Assembly (NCBI GenBank): GCA_035254305.1
Contig: DATFAS010000240.1
Location: forward strand, 1-10,908
Direction: 5' to 3'
Source of the DNA: DATFAS01 sp035254305
GTDB lineage: Bacteria; Bacillota; Bacilli; Aneurinibacillales; RAOX-1
Length of the DNA: 10,908 nucleotides
Shown: in pieces, positions 1 through 8,140 of the stretch
How the letters are laid out: each line of letters opens with the position of its first letter
How positions within the stretch are numbered: the stretch's first letter is position 1
Notes under the pieces: generated by a model
What the model saw: only the letters and a program-made list of their open reading frames with translations
Told to the model about the DNA's origin: nothing
Database searches by the model: none
Made by a program: the position numbers and the translations under genes

Positions 1-432
1 AAATTTCACTTTTCTTTTCAGAAGGTATTGGATGTGAAAGAAAAAGAGAAAGAACAAGCTCAATTAGAGTTTGGCGTAGTTAAGCGTGCCCAAACCGAGC
101 TACTGGAGAAGATCGATCGACTACACGCGTTGAAGGAATCCTATCTTACTGAATATAACCATGTTCATCAAAAAACAGTATTAGAGATCCTGCAAATTCA
201 AGAACACATTAATGAGGTGGAACGGCATATTCGCCAATTAACCCTTCAATGCAATCAACTAGATCAAGAGGTTGACACGAAGCAGCAGGTCCTGGTGGAT
301 CGGGCAAAGGAAGAAAAAGTATGGCAGCAATTAAAAAAGAAATCCTTCGATTCTTTCCAAAAACAAATGGAGCAAAAGGAACAAGCCATCTTAGATGAAA
401 TGGCCGTCCTCCGCTTTTCCCGACCGATGTAG
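1..432 (+). CDS. fliJ: Flagellar export protein FliJ, 5' end cut by the window edge
   Basis: FliJ is the small coiled-coil stalk of the FliH-FliI export ATPase; it contacts FlhA and escorts empty chaperones on the cytoplasmic face of the export gate. The reading frame is open from base 1, and the residues before the TTG at 28 (KFHFSFQKVLDVKEKEK) match the conserved FliJ start, for example the FRFQKLLELKENEKDQ segment I recall from B. subtilis FliJ. The TTG at 28 is therefore not the true start, and probably only the initiator codon lies outside the window. The visible 143 residues compare with about 147 in B. subtilis. The protein is almost wholly charged heptad-like helix rich in K, E and Q, as expected for two antiparallel helices. 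Its stop is followed immediately by an AGGAGG site for the next gene, so the two are co-transcribed. FliJ diverges fast, so the call rests on the N-terminal motif, the coiled coil and its place before ylxF. Confidence 0.88.
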   Translation, partial: KFHFSFQKVLDVKEKEKEQAQLEFGVVKRAQTELLEKIDRLHALKESYLTEYNHVHQKTVLEILQIQEHINEVERHIRQLTLQCNQLDQEVDTKQQVLVDRAKEEKVWQQLKKKSFDSFQKQMEQKEQAILDEMAVLRFSRPM

Positions 433-444
433 GAGGAGAATGAA

Positions 445-1296
445 ATGGCAGAAAAAGCTAACGGAAAATTAGAAACGATATTCTATATCTTTGTCATTCC
501 TTTACTATTTACATTGATCCTAACGGGTATACTCCTTAATTTCTTAGGTTATCCCGTTATTTCTACTATGGAACATTGGGGAAGTAAGATACCTGTCGTC
601 AAAAATTTTGTTCCTGGTGCGGAAAAGCAAAATGCTGACTCAAAAGAGGAAGGGAAATCCACCGAGGCAGGTCAGGCTCAGGATCAGACAGCGAAGCAAC
701 AGGATGCAAAGCAGCAAACCAATGCGAATCAATCGAACGCAAATCAGAACAGTGACACTCAAAAACAAATTGATGACTTAAAAAAGCAAAATGAGGAACT
801 GCAAAAGCAGCTAGAAGCGAAGAAGAGTCAAGAAAATCAAGATAAAATACAGCAAGCAGCGGGTCTATTTGCTAATATGTCTAGTTCTAAGGCAGTAAAT
901 ATTATCGAAGCGATGTCGATTGATGAGGCAGCCTATTCCTTATCTGGTCTAGACGAAGAACAACAGAGTAGTATTCTAGGAGCCTTTAAGGACCCGAAGA
1001 AGGCAGCGAATGTTTCTGCGCTAATGAAGGAAATTGCCTTAGGTTCAGATGAAAAACAAGTCAAGGTGTTAGCCCAGAAGCTTCAATCACCCAATGCCGT
1101 TCTAACGGATACCATTTCTGTGATGCCGGCTGCTCAATCAGCTGTCATTATCCAAAACATGATGACAATGAGTCAGAAGGATGCTATGGATGTTATGAAG
1201 AGTTTGAATACAACGACAAGATCGCAGATTCTAGCAGAACTGGCAAAGCAAAATCCCAAATTAGCGGCTATGATTAGCGCTAATCTGAATAAATAG
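445..1296 (+). CDS. ylxF: YlxF-like membrane-anchored protein with MgtE-N/MotE-type domain
   Basis: This 283-residue protein has a short cytoplasmic start, one hydrophobic segment at about residues 12-34, a low-complexity linker rich in Q, N, K and A at about 60-105, a short coiled coil at about 106-135, and a helical domain from about 136 to 283. That last domain resembles the MgtE intracellular N domain found in B. subtilis YlxF and in MotE, a chaperone for the stator protein MotC in some Gram-negatives. The repeated patterns around AVNIIEAM and AVIIQNMM support this. Position directly after fliJ is the conserved place of ylxF. A strong AGGAGG at 431-436 lies 8 bases before the ATG. The role in Gram-positives is not settled; a function at the basal body or stator is inference. 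In B. subtilis the next gene is fliK; here it is fliO, 41 bases away. Confidence 0.82.
   Translation: MAEKANGKLETIFYIFVIPLLFTLILTGILLNFLGYPVISTMEHWGSKIPVVKNFVPGAEKQNADSKEEGKSTEAGQAQDQTAKQQDAKQQTNANQSNANQNSDTQKQIDDLKKQNEELQKQLEAKKSQENQDKIQQAAGLFANMSSSKAVNIIEAMSIDEAAYSLSGLDEEQQSSILGAFKDPKKAANVSALMKEIALGSDEKQVKVLAQKLQSPNAVLTDTISVMPAAQSAVIIQNMMTMSQKDAMDVMKSLNTTTRSQILAELAKQNPKLAAMISANLNK
1272..1285. repeat. Perfect 14-bp palindrome in the 3' end of ylxF
   Basis: GATTAGCGCTAATC is identical to its reverse complement. An extra ATTAGCG copy at 1260-1266 could instead pair with CGCTAAT at 1278-1284 to form a 7-bp stem with an 11-base loop. No T-run follows, so it is not a standard terminator. It lies within coding sequence, about 10 bases before the ylxF stop. 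Confidence 0.5.
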
Positions 1297-1337
1297 ATCG
1301 ACTAACTTAAGAATCAACTCCATGGAAGGAGAAAATT

Positions 1338-1910
1338 ATGAAACGCTACATCGTATGGTTTACACTACTATTCTATCTATTTTCAGTTCCATCCACACTA
1401 TATGCTGCAGTCTCGGCCACAGCGGCCGAACCTTCTGTCTACGACACCATCCATAATGGTGGTGGGGTAGACAAGGCACCGCCTACATCTCCTTCAAGTA
1501 ATGAGGCTGTCAAGCAAGATTCTCCCTCTTTGTTTTCCCTATTATTCAAATTTATAGGTTCATTTATACTTGTTGTTTTGCTGCTTTTTGGTCTTATGCG
1601 TTTTTTGTCCAAGAGAACCCGACTCCTTCAGTCTAATGGACCGATCCTGCCAATGGGTGGGTATATGCTCGGAAACAACCGTTCTGTTCAGGTTGTTTTG
1701 GTGGGTCAGACCATCTATATTCTAGGTGTAGGAGAATCGGTTACTCTACTTAAAGAGATTCCTCAAGGAGAGGAATATCAACATCTACTAGAGGGGTATG
1801 AAAGTCAAACCGATACGATTTCTACCTTAACGAATGATGTGAAGAAGAAATGGAATGTTGTATTTAATAAGCACCTCAAGAATATGGATCAGGAAAACGG
1901 AGAGGAATAG
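1338..1910 (+). CDS. fliO: Flagellar biosynthesis protein FliO (FliZ of Bacillus)
   Basis: FliO is a membrane protein that helps FliP oligomerise during assembly of the flagellar export gate and is not part of the finished core. This 190-residue copy has a clear signal peptide at residues 1-23 (basic start, hydrophobic core, then PSTLYA), an extracytoplasmic spacer rich in P, S and T at about 24-62, one transmembrane helix at about 66-89, the basic stop SKRTR, and a small cytoplasmic domain with the pattern GGYMLGNNRSVQVVLVGQT that is typical of FliO. The cleavable signal peptide is a feature of the Bacillus version, called FliZ there (about 219 residues). The start has a good AAGGAG site at 1326-1331 and a 6-base spacing. 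It is followed 5 bases later by fliP, its functional partner. Confidence 0.9.
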   Translation: MKRYIVWFTLLFYLFSVPSTLYAAVSATAAEPSVYDTIHNGGGVDKAPPTSPSSNEAVKQDSPSLFSLLFKFIGSFILVVLLLFGLMRFLSKRTRLLQSNGPILPMGGYMLGNNRSVQVVLVGQTIYILGVGESVTLLKEIPQGEEYQHLLEGYESQTDTISTLTNDVKKKWNVVFNKHLKNMDQENGEE

Positions 1911-1915
1911 GAATC

Positions 1916-2665
1916 ATGTTACGCAAACAACTCATTCTCTTACCCATTATGCTTCTATGTTTTCTCTCCATTGGACAAGCAGCGGATACGACAAGTGGAT
2001 TTCTTCCAGGAATTAATATTACGGGTATGGAAGATCCACAGAACGTTTCTACAACACTACGTATTATTCTATTAATTACTGTACTATCTATTGCTCCTGC
2101 CATTCTCGTATTAATGACTTGTTTTACTAGAATCATAATCGTTCTAGGCTTTGTGCGTAATGCTTTGGCCACTCAACAGATGCCGCCCAATCAAGTATTG
2201 ATTGGCTTGGCCTTATTTATGACTTTCTTTGTTATGGGACCTACTTTTTCACAAATAAATGATCAAGCTCTTCAGCCTTTCTTAGCAGGGAAGTTGTCAC
2301 AGCAGGCAGCCTATGAGGCCGCAAGCTTACCATTAAAGGAATTCATGACCAAGCAAACGAGAGAAAAGGACCTGGCGCTATTCATGGACTATGCGAAGAT
2401 GGATCAGCCCAGTGAAGTCAAGGCTATTCCCTTCAGAGCTTTAGTTCCAGCTTATACGATAAGTGAGCTGAAAACAGCCTTTCAAATTGGCTTTATGATT
2501 TTCATACCGTTCTTAATTATTGATATGATCGTAGCTAGTATTTTGATGTCCATGGGGATGATGATGCTACCCCCGGTCATGATTTCATTGCCTTTTAAAA
2601 TATTATTGTTTATTCTTGTCGATGGGTGGTACCTCATTGTGAAATCGTTACTTGTGAGTTTTTAG
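1916..2665 (+). CDS. fliP: Flagellar export gate protein FliP
   Basis: FliP is the main subunit (five copies with FliR and FliQ) of the helical export channel in the middle of the MS ring. Residues 1-23 form a signal peptide ending in GQA-AD. Two transmembrane helices at about 48-68 and 90-108 flank the first family signature, TRIIIVLGFVRNALATQQMP with PPNQVLIG just after. A periplasmic region at about 109-185 follows, then the second signature around FQIGFMIFIPFLIIDMIVAS and the MMMLPP-SLPFKILLFILVDGW segment. Length is 249 residues against about 221-245 in other species. The start lies 5 bases after the fliO stop, and GAGGAAT in the end of fliO serves as ribosome binding site. Confidence 0.97.
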   Translation: MLRKQLILLPIMLLCFLSIGQAADTTSGFLPGINITGMEDPQNVSTTLRIILLITVLSIAPAILVLMTCFTRIIIVLGFVRNALATQQMPPNQVLIGLALFMTFFVMGPTFSQINDQALQPFLAGKLSQQAAYEAASLPLKEFMTKQTREKDLALFMDYAKMDQPSEVKAIPFRALVPAYTISELKTAFQIGFMIFIPFLIIDMIVASILMSMGMMMLPPVMISLPFKILLFILVDGWYLIVKSLLVSF

Positions 2666-2668
2666 GAG

Positions 2669-2674
2669 AGGAGG
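2669..2674 (+). promoter_or_regulatory. Ribosome binding site that fixes the fliQ start
   Basis: AGGAGG lies 8 bases before the ATG at 2683. The frame is also open from an ATG at 2626, inside fliP, but that would add 19 residues unlike any FliQ and has no such site in front of it. Confidence 0.8.
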
Positions 2675-2682
2675 AACTGAAG

Positions 2683-2952
2683 ATGACACCTGAATTTATT
2701 CTCTATCTGGCTCAGCAATCGGTTTATACGATTCTTATTATTACGGCACCGGTGATCGGGGTGGCACTTATTGTTGGTTTGTTAGTGAGTATCTTTCAAG
2801 CTACAACCCAAATTCAGGAGCAGACGCTTGCCTTTGTTCCTAAAATTGTGGCTGTATTTCTATCGATTCTCCTATTTGGTCCTTGGATGCTACAGAAGCT
2901 CGTTGATTTTACCCAGAACATACTAGGTAATCTCAACCATTTCATGGGGTAA
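2683..2952 (+). CDS. fliQ: Flagellar export gate protein FliQ
   Basis: FliQ packs on the outside of the FliP-FliR complex in the export gate. From ATG 2683 the product has 89 residues, exactly the family's usual length, with two transmembrane helices at about 15-38 and 53-73. Family landmarks are the start MTPEFILYLAQQSVYT, the GLLVSIFQATTQIQEQTLAFVPKI loop between the helices (given here only as key residues: S, Q, A, T, T, Q, E, L, F, P, K), and a C-terminal short helix. It starts 17 bases after the fliP stop and ends 3 bases before fliR, in keeping with co-translation of gate subunits. Confidence 0.97.
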   Translation: MTPEFILYLAQQSVYTILIITAPVIGVALIVGLLVSIFQATTQIQEQTLAFVPKIVAVFLSILLFGPWMLQKLVDFTQNILGNLNHFMG

Positions 2953-2955
2953 TTC

Positions 2956-3732
2956 ATGACTATAGAACCTTCTACTCTAGGAAGTTTTTTATTGATCTTT
3001 GTTCGTATTACGTCTTTTATGGTAACAGTACCCTTATTTTCTGGGCGACAAATCCCTGCTCCTTATAAAATTGGGCTAAGCTTTGTCCTCTCGATTCTTT
3101 GTATGGGGATGGTAACAGAACCATTAAAGGATACTACAGAAGGAGTTTATATTTTATTGATTTTGAAGGAATTTTTTGTAGGAATTGTATTAGGCTTTGC
3201 GGCTAATATTCTTTTTTATTCTATTCAATTGGCAGGGTCCATCATTGATTTGCAGATTGGCTTTTCGATGGCGAATGTGTTTGACCCCAATTATGGAATG
3301 ACGACTAATCTTACAGGTCGCTTTAAGGATCTTCTGGCAATTCTTGTTTTACTTTCTACGAATGGACATCATCTATTAATTCAAGGGATTTTGGCTAGCT
3401 TTGATTGGATTTCCATTCAGAATTTTGTACCCGCCTTAACCGATGGGCAGGTCTCTAGTTTTTTACTAGAGTGTTTGAAAAAGATGTTTATAATAGGATT
3501 TATGATTGCCACTCCAATTATTGGTACATTATTTATCGTGGATGCTGCACTAGGAATTGTCGCACGGACGGTTCCGCAAATGAATATTTTTGCGGTAGGA
3601 TTACCAATTAAAGTATTATCCTATTTTTCGATCTATATTATTATTTTGCCTAGTTTCTTTTATCTATTAAATATACTTTTTGAAACTATGTTTGGATCCA
3701 TGAATTCGATTTTAAAATTAATGGGGGCATAG
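2956..3732 (+). CDS. fliR: Flagellar export gate protein FliR
   Basis: FliR is the single-copy subunit that closes the FliP ring in the export gate and is structurally related to a FliP-FliQ fusion. The 258-residue product matches the usual length of about 260. It has some six hydrophobic segments, including residues 9-28, 39-54, 66-90, 127-148, 175-198 and 218-243. The conserved ARTVPQMNIFAVGLPIKV segment at 203-220 and the loop QIGFSMANVFDP at 100-111 are diagnostic. The ATG follows GGGG at 2946-2949 by 6 bases, only 3 bases after the fliQ stop, so translational coupling is likely. Confidence 0.96.
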   Translation: MTIEPSTLGSFLLIFVRITSFMVTVPLFSGRQIPAPYKIGLSFVLSILCMGMVTEPLKDTTEGVYILLILKEFFVGIVLGFAANILFYSIQLAGSIIDLQIGFSMANVFDPNYGMTTNLTGRFKDLLAILVLLSTNGHHLLIQGILASFDWISIQNFVPALTDGQVSSFLLECLKKMFIIGFMIATPIIGTLFIVDAALGIVARTVPQMNIFAVGLPIKVLSYFSIYIIILPSFFYLLNILFETMFGSMNSILKLMGA

Positions 3733-3735
3733 AAG

Positions 3736-4827
3736 ATGCTTCGGATGGATCTCCAATTCTTCTCCCAGGAGAAAACTGAAAAAGCGACACCGAAAAAAAG
3801 GCAGGATGCACGACAGAAAGGGCAGGTAGTCAAAAGTCCTGAAGTTACCACTTCACTGGGATTGCTGCTAGCCTTTGTGTTCTTAATGATTACAGGCAAA
3901 TCTTTTGTCGTTGGAATCATGGATATTCTACGCCGTTGTTTCCAGGATTATTTGCTGATGGATCTTACCATTCCGAATGTTCAGTTGATGTTTAATCAAC
4001 TATTGCTAGAATCTGTTAAGATGGTTGCCCCGTTTTTTGCGGTTATGTTGGTTGTTGGAGTGTTGTCTAATTATGTCCAGATCGGGTTTCTTTTTACTAC
4101 TGAATCGCTTGCGGTTCAACTCGGGAAATTGAATCCTATTGAAGGAGCTAAGAAGCTAGTCTCTCTTCGATCCTTCGTTGAGCTATTGAAGTCCTTGTTT
4201 AAAATCGCAATTACATCCGGAATAGCTTTCTGGCTGATATGGCGGGCCAAAAATCAACTGTTCTCACTTGGGCAGAAGGAAATTTGGGATGCGGCTAGTA
4301 TTGTTGGATCTTTAATGATTCAGCTTGGAGTGACGATTGCAGGGTTACTGTTTATCATGGCGGTTTTTGATTATCTCTATCAGAGATATGAATTTGAAAA
4401 GCAACTTAAGATGTCCAAGCAGGACATCAAGGATGAATACAAGAAGTCAGAAGGAGATCCTGCAGTCAAGGGGAAACGAAAGCAGAAGCAAAGACAGCTT
4501 GCCATGGGTCGAATGCTTCAGGAAGTGCCCAAGGCGGATGTCGTCATTACGAACCCTACTCACTTCGCTATAGCGATTCGTTATGACATTGAAACAATGG
4601 ATGCTCCTGAGGTTATCGCTAAGGGTAAAGATCATATAGCTTTAAAAATAAGAGAAATTGCGGGTGAGAACCAGATTATGATGGTGGAAAATAAACCATT
4701 GGCCCGTGCACTCTATGCGTCGGTAGAGATTGGTGAGCCAGTGCCAGAGGAATTGTTCCATGCTGTAGCTGAGATTCTTGCTTATGTGTACTATCAGGAA
4801 GGGCGTTATAAGGGGATGATGGCATGA
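3736..4827 (+). CDS. flhB: Flagellar export switch protein FlhB
   Basis: FlhB belongs to the export gate and switches substrate class from rod/hook to filament after cleaving itself. The 363 residues show the start MLRMDLQFFSQEKTEKATPK with a basic amphipathic cytoplasmic segment, four hydrophobic segments at about 39-60, 93-116, 155-170 and 188-213, the linker FEKQLKMSKQDIKDEYKKSE, and the cytoplasmic autocleavage motif NPTH at 273-276, where cleavage occurs between N and P. All key residues are intact, so the switch should work. FliK, the ruler that triggers this switch, is absent from its usual place in this operon. Only 3 bases separate the gene from fliR, and its stop overlaps the start of flhA as ATGA. 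Confidence 0.98.
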   Translation: MLRMDLQFFSQEKTEKATPKKRQDARQKGQVVKSPEVTTSLGLLLAFVFLMITGKSFVVGIMDILRRCFQDYLLMDLTIPNVQLMFNQLLLESVKMVAPFFAVMLVVGVLSNYVQIGFLFTTESLAVQLGKLNPIEGAKKLVSLRSFVELLKSLFKIAITSGIAFWLIWRAKNQLFSLGQKEIWDAASIVGSLMIQLGVTIAGLLFIMAVFDYLYQRYEFEKQLKMSKQDIKDEYKKSEGDPAVKGKRKQKQRQLAMGRMLQEVPKADVVITNPTHFAIAIRYDIETMDAPEVIAKGKDHIALKIREIAGENQIMMVENKPLARALYASVEIGEPVPEELFHAVAEILAYVYYQEGRYKGMMA

Positions 4828-6860
4828 AAATCAAAGATTTCTCCGTGTTGGTCGTTGTCATATTGATTGTCACCATGATGATCATTCCACTGCCAACCCT
4901 ATTATTGGACTTTTTACTAATATGCAATATTTGTATATCTTTAACCATCCTATTGGTGGCTATGAATACCCGAGAACCTTTGGATTTCTCCATTTTTCCT
5001 ACGGCTCTTTTGATTACGACATTATTTCGATTAGCCCTCAACGTTTCGACTACTCGTTCCATCCTGTCTAAGGCAGATGGCGGGAAGGTAATTGAAACCT
5101 TCGGTTCCTTCGTTATTGGGGGAAGCCCTGTTATTGGTTTTGTTGTCTTCTTGATCCTCGTGGTGATTCAGTTCATTGTAATCACCAAAGGATCGGAAAG
5201 GGTAGCAGAGGTGGCTGCACGTTTCACCTTGGATGCGATGCCAGGGAAACAGATGAGTATTGATGCTGATTTAAATGCGGGTGTGATCAATGATCAGGAA
5301 GCTCGCGAACGCCGCAAGAAGGTCGAACAAGAATCTGACTTCTATGGGGCGATGGATGGGGCCAGTAAGTTCGTTAAAGGGGATGCGATTGCAGGGATTG
5401 TCATCCTGATCATTAACGTTATTGGTGGCTTTGCTATTGGGATTGGAATACATGGTATGGGCTTTGCAGAGGCGGCTAGTACCTTCACGCTGTTATCTGT
5501 GGGGGATGGATTAGTTAGCCAGGTGCCTGCCCTGCTAATTTCTACGGCAACCGGTATCACCGTTACCCGAGCAGCCTCAGAGGGCAGCTTGGGCTCAGAT
5601 ATCATGAAGCAGATTTTTAATTATCCAAAGCTACTATATGTGGTTGCGGGGACGATTTCCATGCTGGGTCTGTTTACCCCGATTGGGCTATTCTTGACCC
5701 TTCCAATAGCTGGATTATTGGTCTTTGGTGCTTATACTATGCAAAGGGCAGTTGAAAAAGAGAATAGTATGGCAGAAGCGATGATCCAGGAGGAAGAAGC
5801 AGAAGATGTGATTCGCAGCCCTGAGAGAGTGATTGAGCTTCTATCGATCGATACTCTTGAGTTAGAGATTGGATATGGTCTGATCCCACTTGCTGATCCA
5901 AAGCAAGGAGGAGATATTCTTGATCGAGTCATCATGATTCGCCGTCAGTTTGTTCTTGAGCTAGGACTGGTTATCCCAACGATAAGAATTCGAGATAACG
6001 TACAGCTTGTACCGAATGAATATGTCCTGAAGTTCCACGGAAATACAGTGGCCAAAGGGGAAATCTATCTCGATCATTACATGGCGATGAGTCAGGGGAT
6101 GGATGATGAGCAAATCGAAGGGATTCGTGTCATTGAGCCTGCCTTTGGTTTACCTGCGATTTGGGTGAATGCTGAAACGAAGCAAAAGGCAGATTTATTA
6201 GGGTACATGATCATTGATCCGCCTTCTGTGATTGCTACACACCTAACAGAGGTTCTGAAGCGATACTCGCATGAATTACTACGACGTGAGGAAACAAAAC
6301 AATTAATAGATAATCTGAAGGAAACACATCCTAATTTAGTAGAAGAACTTGTTCCTCACTTATTAACTATAGGAGAAGTACAGAAAGTCCTTCAAAACCT
6401 TCTTCGGGAGCAAATCTCAATTAGAGATTTGTCGACGATATTTGAGACACTTGCTGACTATGTACCCTATACGAAGGAAACCAAGGTCTTGACGGAATAT
6501 GTTCGCCAATCACTTACAAGACAAATTACAGAACAATTTGCAGACAATGGAATTATTCGTGTATTAACGGCTGGATCTACTTTAGAAAAAGGGATTTCAG
6601 ATTATATTCAACAATCCGAATCAGGTGTGTATTATCTATCTATGGACCCGCAGATGTCCAAGAGAATTATTGATGAATTGAAAGAAGAGATTGAAAGGGT
6701 ATTAAGAGCAGGTGGGCAGCCTATATTCTTGACCTCTCCTAATATTCGAATGTACCTTAAACAATTTGTTGATAAAATAATGCCCACTATTCCTGTTCTT
6801 TCCTACACAGAACTTGAACCTGACATCGAAATTCAAAGTATTGGAGTGGTTAACGTATGA
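4824..6860 (+). CDS. flhA: Flagellar export gate protein FlhA
   Basis: FlhA forms the nonameric ring below the export channel, uses proton flow to drive export, and docks substrate-chaperone complexes. The 678-residue product is of normal length. Its N-terminal half has about eight membrane helices between residues 6 and 308. The large cytoplasmic loop carries the FHIPEP family signature: TKGSERVAEVAARFTLDAMP at 121-140, followed by GKQMSIDADLNAG and the charged QEARERRKK segment. A linker rich in E follows at about 314-330, then the soluble docking domain from about 331 to the end. It overlaps flhB by 4 bases at the start and flhF by 4 bases at the end (ATGA both times), so all three are probably coupled in translation. 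Confidence 0.98.
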   Translation: MKIKDFSVLVVVILIVTMMIIPLPTLLLDFLLICNICISLTILLVAMNTREPLDFSIFPTALLITTLFRLALNVSTTRSILSKADGGKVIETFGSFVIGGSPVIGFVVFLILVVIQFIVITKGSERVAEVAARFTLDAMPGKQMSIDADLNAGVINDQEARERRKKVEQESDFYGAMDGASKFVKGDAIAGIVILIINVIGGFAIGIGIHGMGFAEAASTFTLLSVGDGLVSQVPALLISTATGITVTRAASEGSLGSDIMKQIFNYPKLLYVVAGTISMLGLFTPIGLFLTLPIAGLLVFGAYTMQRAVEKENSMAEAMIQEEEAEDVIRSPERVIELLSIDTLELEIGYGLIPLADPKQGGDILDRVIMIRRQFVLELGLVIPTIRIRDNVQLVPNEYVLKFHGNTVAKGEIYLDHYMAMSQGMDDEQIEGIRVIEPAFGLPAIWVNAETKQKADLLGYMIIDPPSVIATHLTEVLKRYSHELLRREETKQLIDNLKETHPNLVEELVPHLLTIGEVQKVLQNLLREQISIRDLSTIFETLADYVPYTKETKVLTEYVRQSLTRQITEQFADNGIIRVLTAGSTLEKGISDYIQQSESGVYYLSMDPQMSKRIIDELKEEIERVLRAGGQPIFLTSPNIRMYLKQFVDKIMPTIPVLSYTELEPDIEIQSIGVVNV

Positions 6861-8140
6861 AGACGAAGAAGATTGTTGCCGATTCCATGCCCTTAGCGCT
6901 TAAGATGGTTAGGCAAGAATTAGGGGAGAATGCTGTCATTGTCAATACACGAGCAGTTAAAAAAGGGGGAGTATTCGGCCTCTTTGGGAAAAAGAAGTAT
7001 GAAGTAACGGCCTATTCCATGGATGCCGCAATACCTCCTATAAATAAGAAACAAAGCGTAACAGAACCAAGTAAGAAGGAAGTTAAGCAGCCTGTACCGA
7101 GCAGCGAAGGGCTTTATAAGAAACGTCCCAATCCAGCCCTCATCCAAGCTCAGCCGATTAAGAACCCGACAGCGCCCACAGCCGCTGCAACGGTAGCCGA
7201 AAACGGGGATAAGCTATTAGACGAGCTTCATCAAATGAGGAAGATGATGATGACGTTAATGCTAGGAGAAAAGAATGGCAAAGCCTTTCCTCCAGCTGTT
7301 TCAAAAATTATGGAACGGTTAAGAAAACAAGGGGTAAACGATGAAATCCTTGAATATATGATAAATGTACTAGTCGAAAAACATGAGTCATTACTCGGTT
7401 TGGAAGAGTCTGTTATTAAGCAGGACTTTCTTGAACTAGTTGAACGGATTATTGGGAGTCGTGTCCCTAAAAATTACACCATTGGTGAACAAATTCGCTT
7501 GATTAATGTGATCGGGCCAACAGGAGTAGGTAAAACGACCTCCATCGCGAAATTAGCAACTGAGCAGGTTTTAAAGCAAAAACGAAAAGTGGGTATGATC
7601 ACCACGGATGTCTATCGAATAGCTGCCGTAGAGCAATTGAAAACCTACGCAGGGATTCTAAATGTTCCCATTGAGGTTGTTCATTCTGCTGATGAATTAG
7701 ATGAGGCACTAAAAAAATTAAAAAGCTGTGATCTTATTTATATGGATACAACCGGTCGAAATTACAAGGAAGAGAAGTATCGGGAGTCGATTCAAAGCTT
7801 CTTAAACCATCCATCAGAAAGTGAAAACTATTTGGTTTTAAGTATGACAACCAAGTTTGAAGATCAAAAGATTCTATTAGATGAATTCTTGCATATCCCG
7901 ATTCGTAATTTGATTTTGACCAAGTTTGATGAAACCACTAGCTATGGCTCCATTTTGAATATTCCATACCTGTATCCTTATCAATTAGTGTATATCACGA
8001 ATGGACAGAGTGTTCCTGAAGATATTGCCCGCATCGATCCGAAGCAAATGGCCAAATTATTATTAGGAGATGAAACCAGATATGGATCAAGCATCGAGTC
8101 TTCGAGAATACATGCATCAATTCAATCTACAACAGTCTAA
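6857..8140 (+). CDS. flhF: Flagellar placement GTPase FlhF (SRP family)
   Basis: FlhF is the third SRP-type GTPase, beside Ffh and FtsY, and helps set where flagella are built. Residues 1-55 are the basic B domain; about 56-118 is a variable P/A/K-rich linker; about 119-210 is the helical N domain; and the G domain follows. Visible motifs are the P-loop GPTGVGKTTS at 220-229, TTDVYRIAAVEQLKTYA at 249-265, G3 DTTGR at 297-301 and G4 TKFDE at 355-359, all intact. Length is 427 residues against about 366 in B. subtilis; the extra comes from the linker and a Ser-rich tail after LLLGDET. The last 19 residues are read from the same bases as the start of flhG. FlhF works as a homodimer whose GTPase is stimulated by FlhG. 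Confidence 0.96.
   Translation: MKTKKIVADSMPLALKMVRQELGENAVIVNTRAVKKGGVFGLFGKKKYEVTAYSMDAAIPPINKKQSVTEPSKKEVKQPVPSSEGLYKKRPNPALIQAQPIKNPTAPTAAATVAENGDKLLDELHQMRKMMMTLMLGEKNGKAFPPAVSKIMERLRKQGVNDEILEYMINVLVEKHESLLGLEESVIKQDFLELVERIIGSRVPKNYTIGEQIRLINVIGPTGVGKTTSIAKLATEQVLKQKRKVGMITTDVYRIAAVEQLKTYAGILNVPIEVVHSADELDEALKKLKSCDLIYMDTTGRNYKEEKYRESIQSFLNHPSESENYLVLSMTTKFEDQKILLDEFLHIPIRNLILTKFDETTSYGSILNIPYLYPYQLVYITNGQSVPEDIARIDPKQMAKLLLGDETRYGSSIESSRIHASIQSTTV

Noticed and set aside
625..770. Q/N/K-rich stretch in ylxF as a possible foreign insertion or repeat
   Set aside because: It is in frame, without true tandem DNA repeats, and fits the variable linker seen between membrane helix and C-terminal domain in such proteins.
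1876..2172. 98-residue minus-strand frame across the start of fliP
   Set aside because: It lies opposite fliO/fliP, has no ribosome binding site of note and no recognisable domain; fliP is certain.
4676..5062. 128-residue minus-strand frame opposite flhB/flhA
   Set aside because: It mirrors strongly conserved flhA coding sequence and its product is a low-information basic peptide; a shadow frame.
8065..8072. ATG 8070 as the flhG start
   Set aside because: The AGGAG directly abuts this ATG, too close to serve it; ATG 8082 begins at the family motif. Still possible, adding only four residues.
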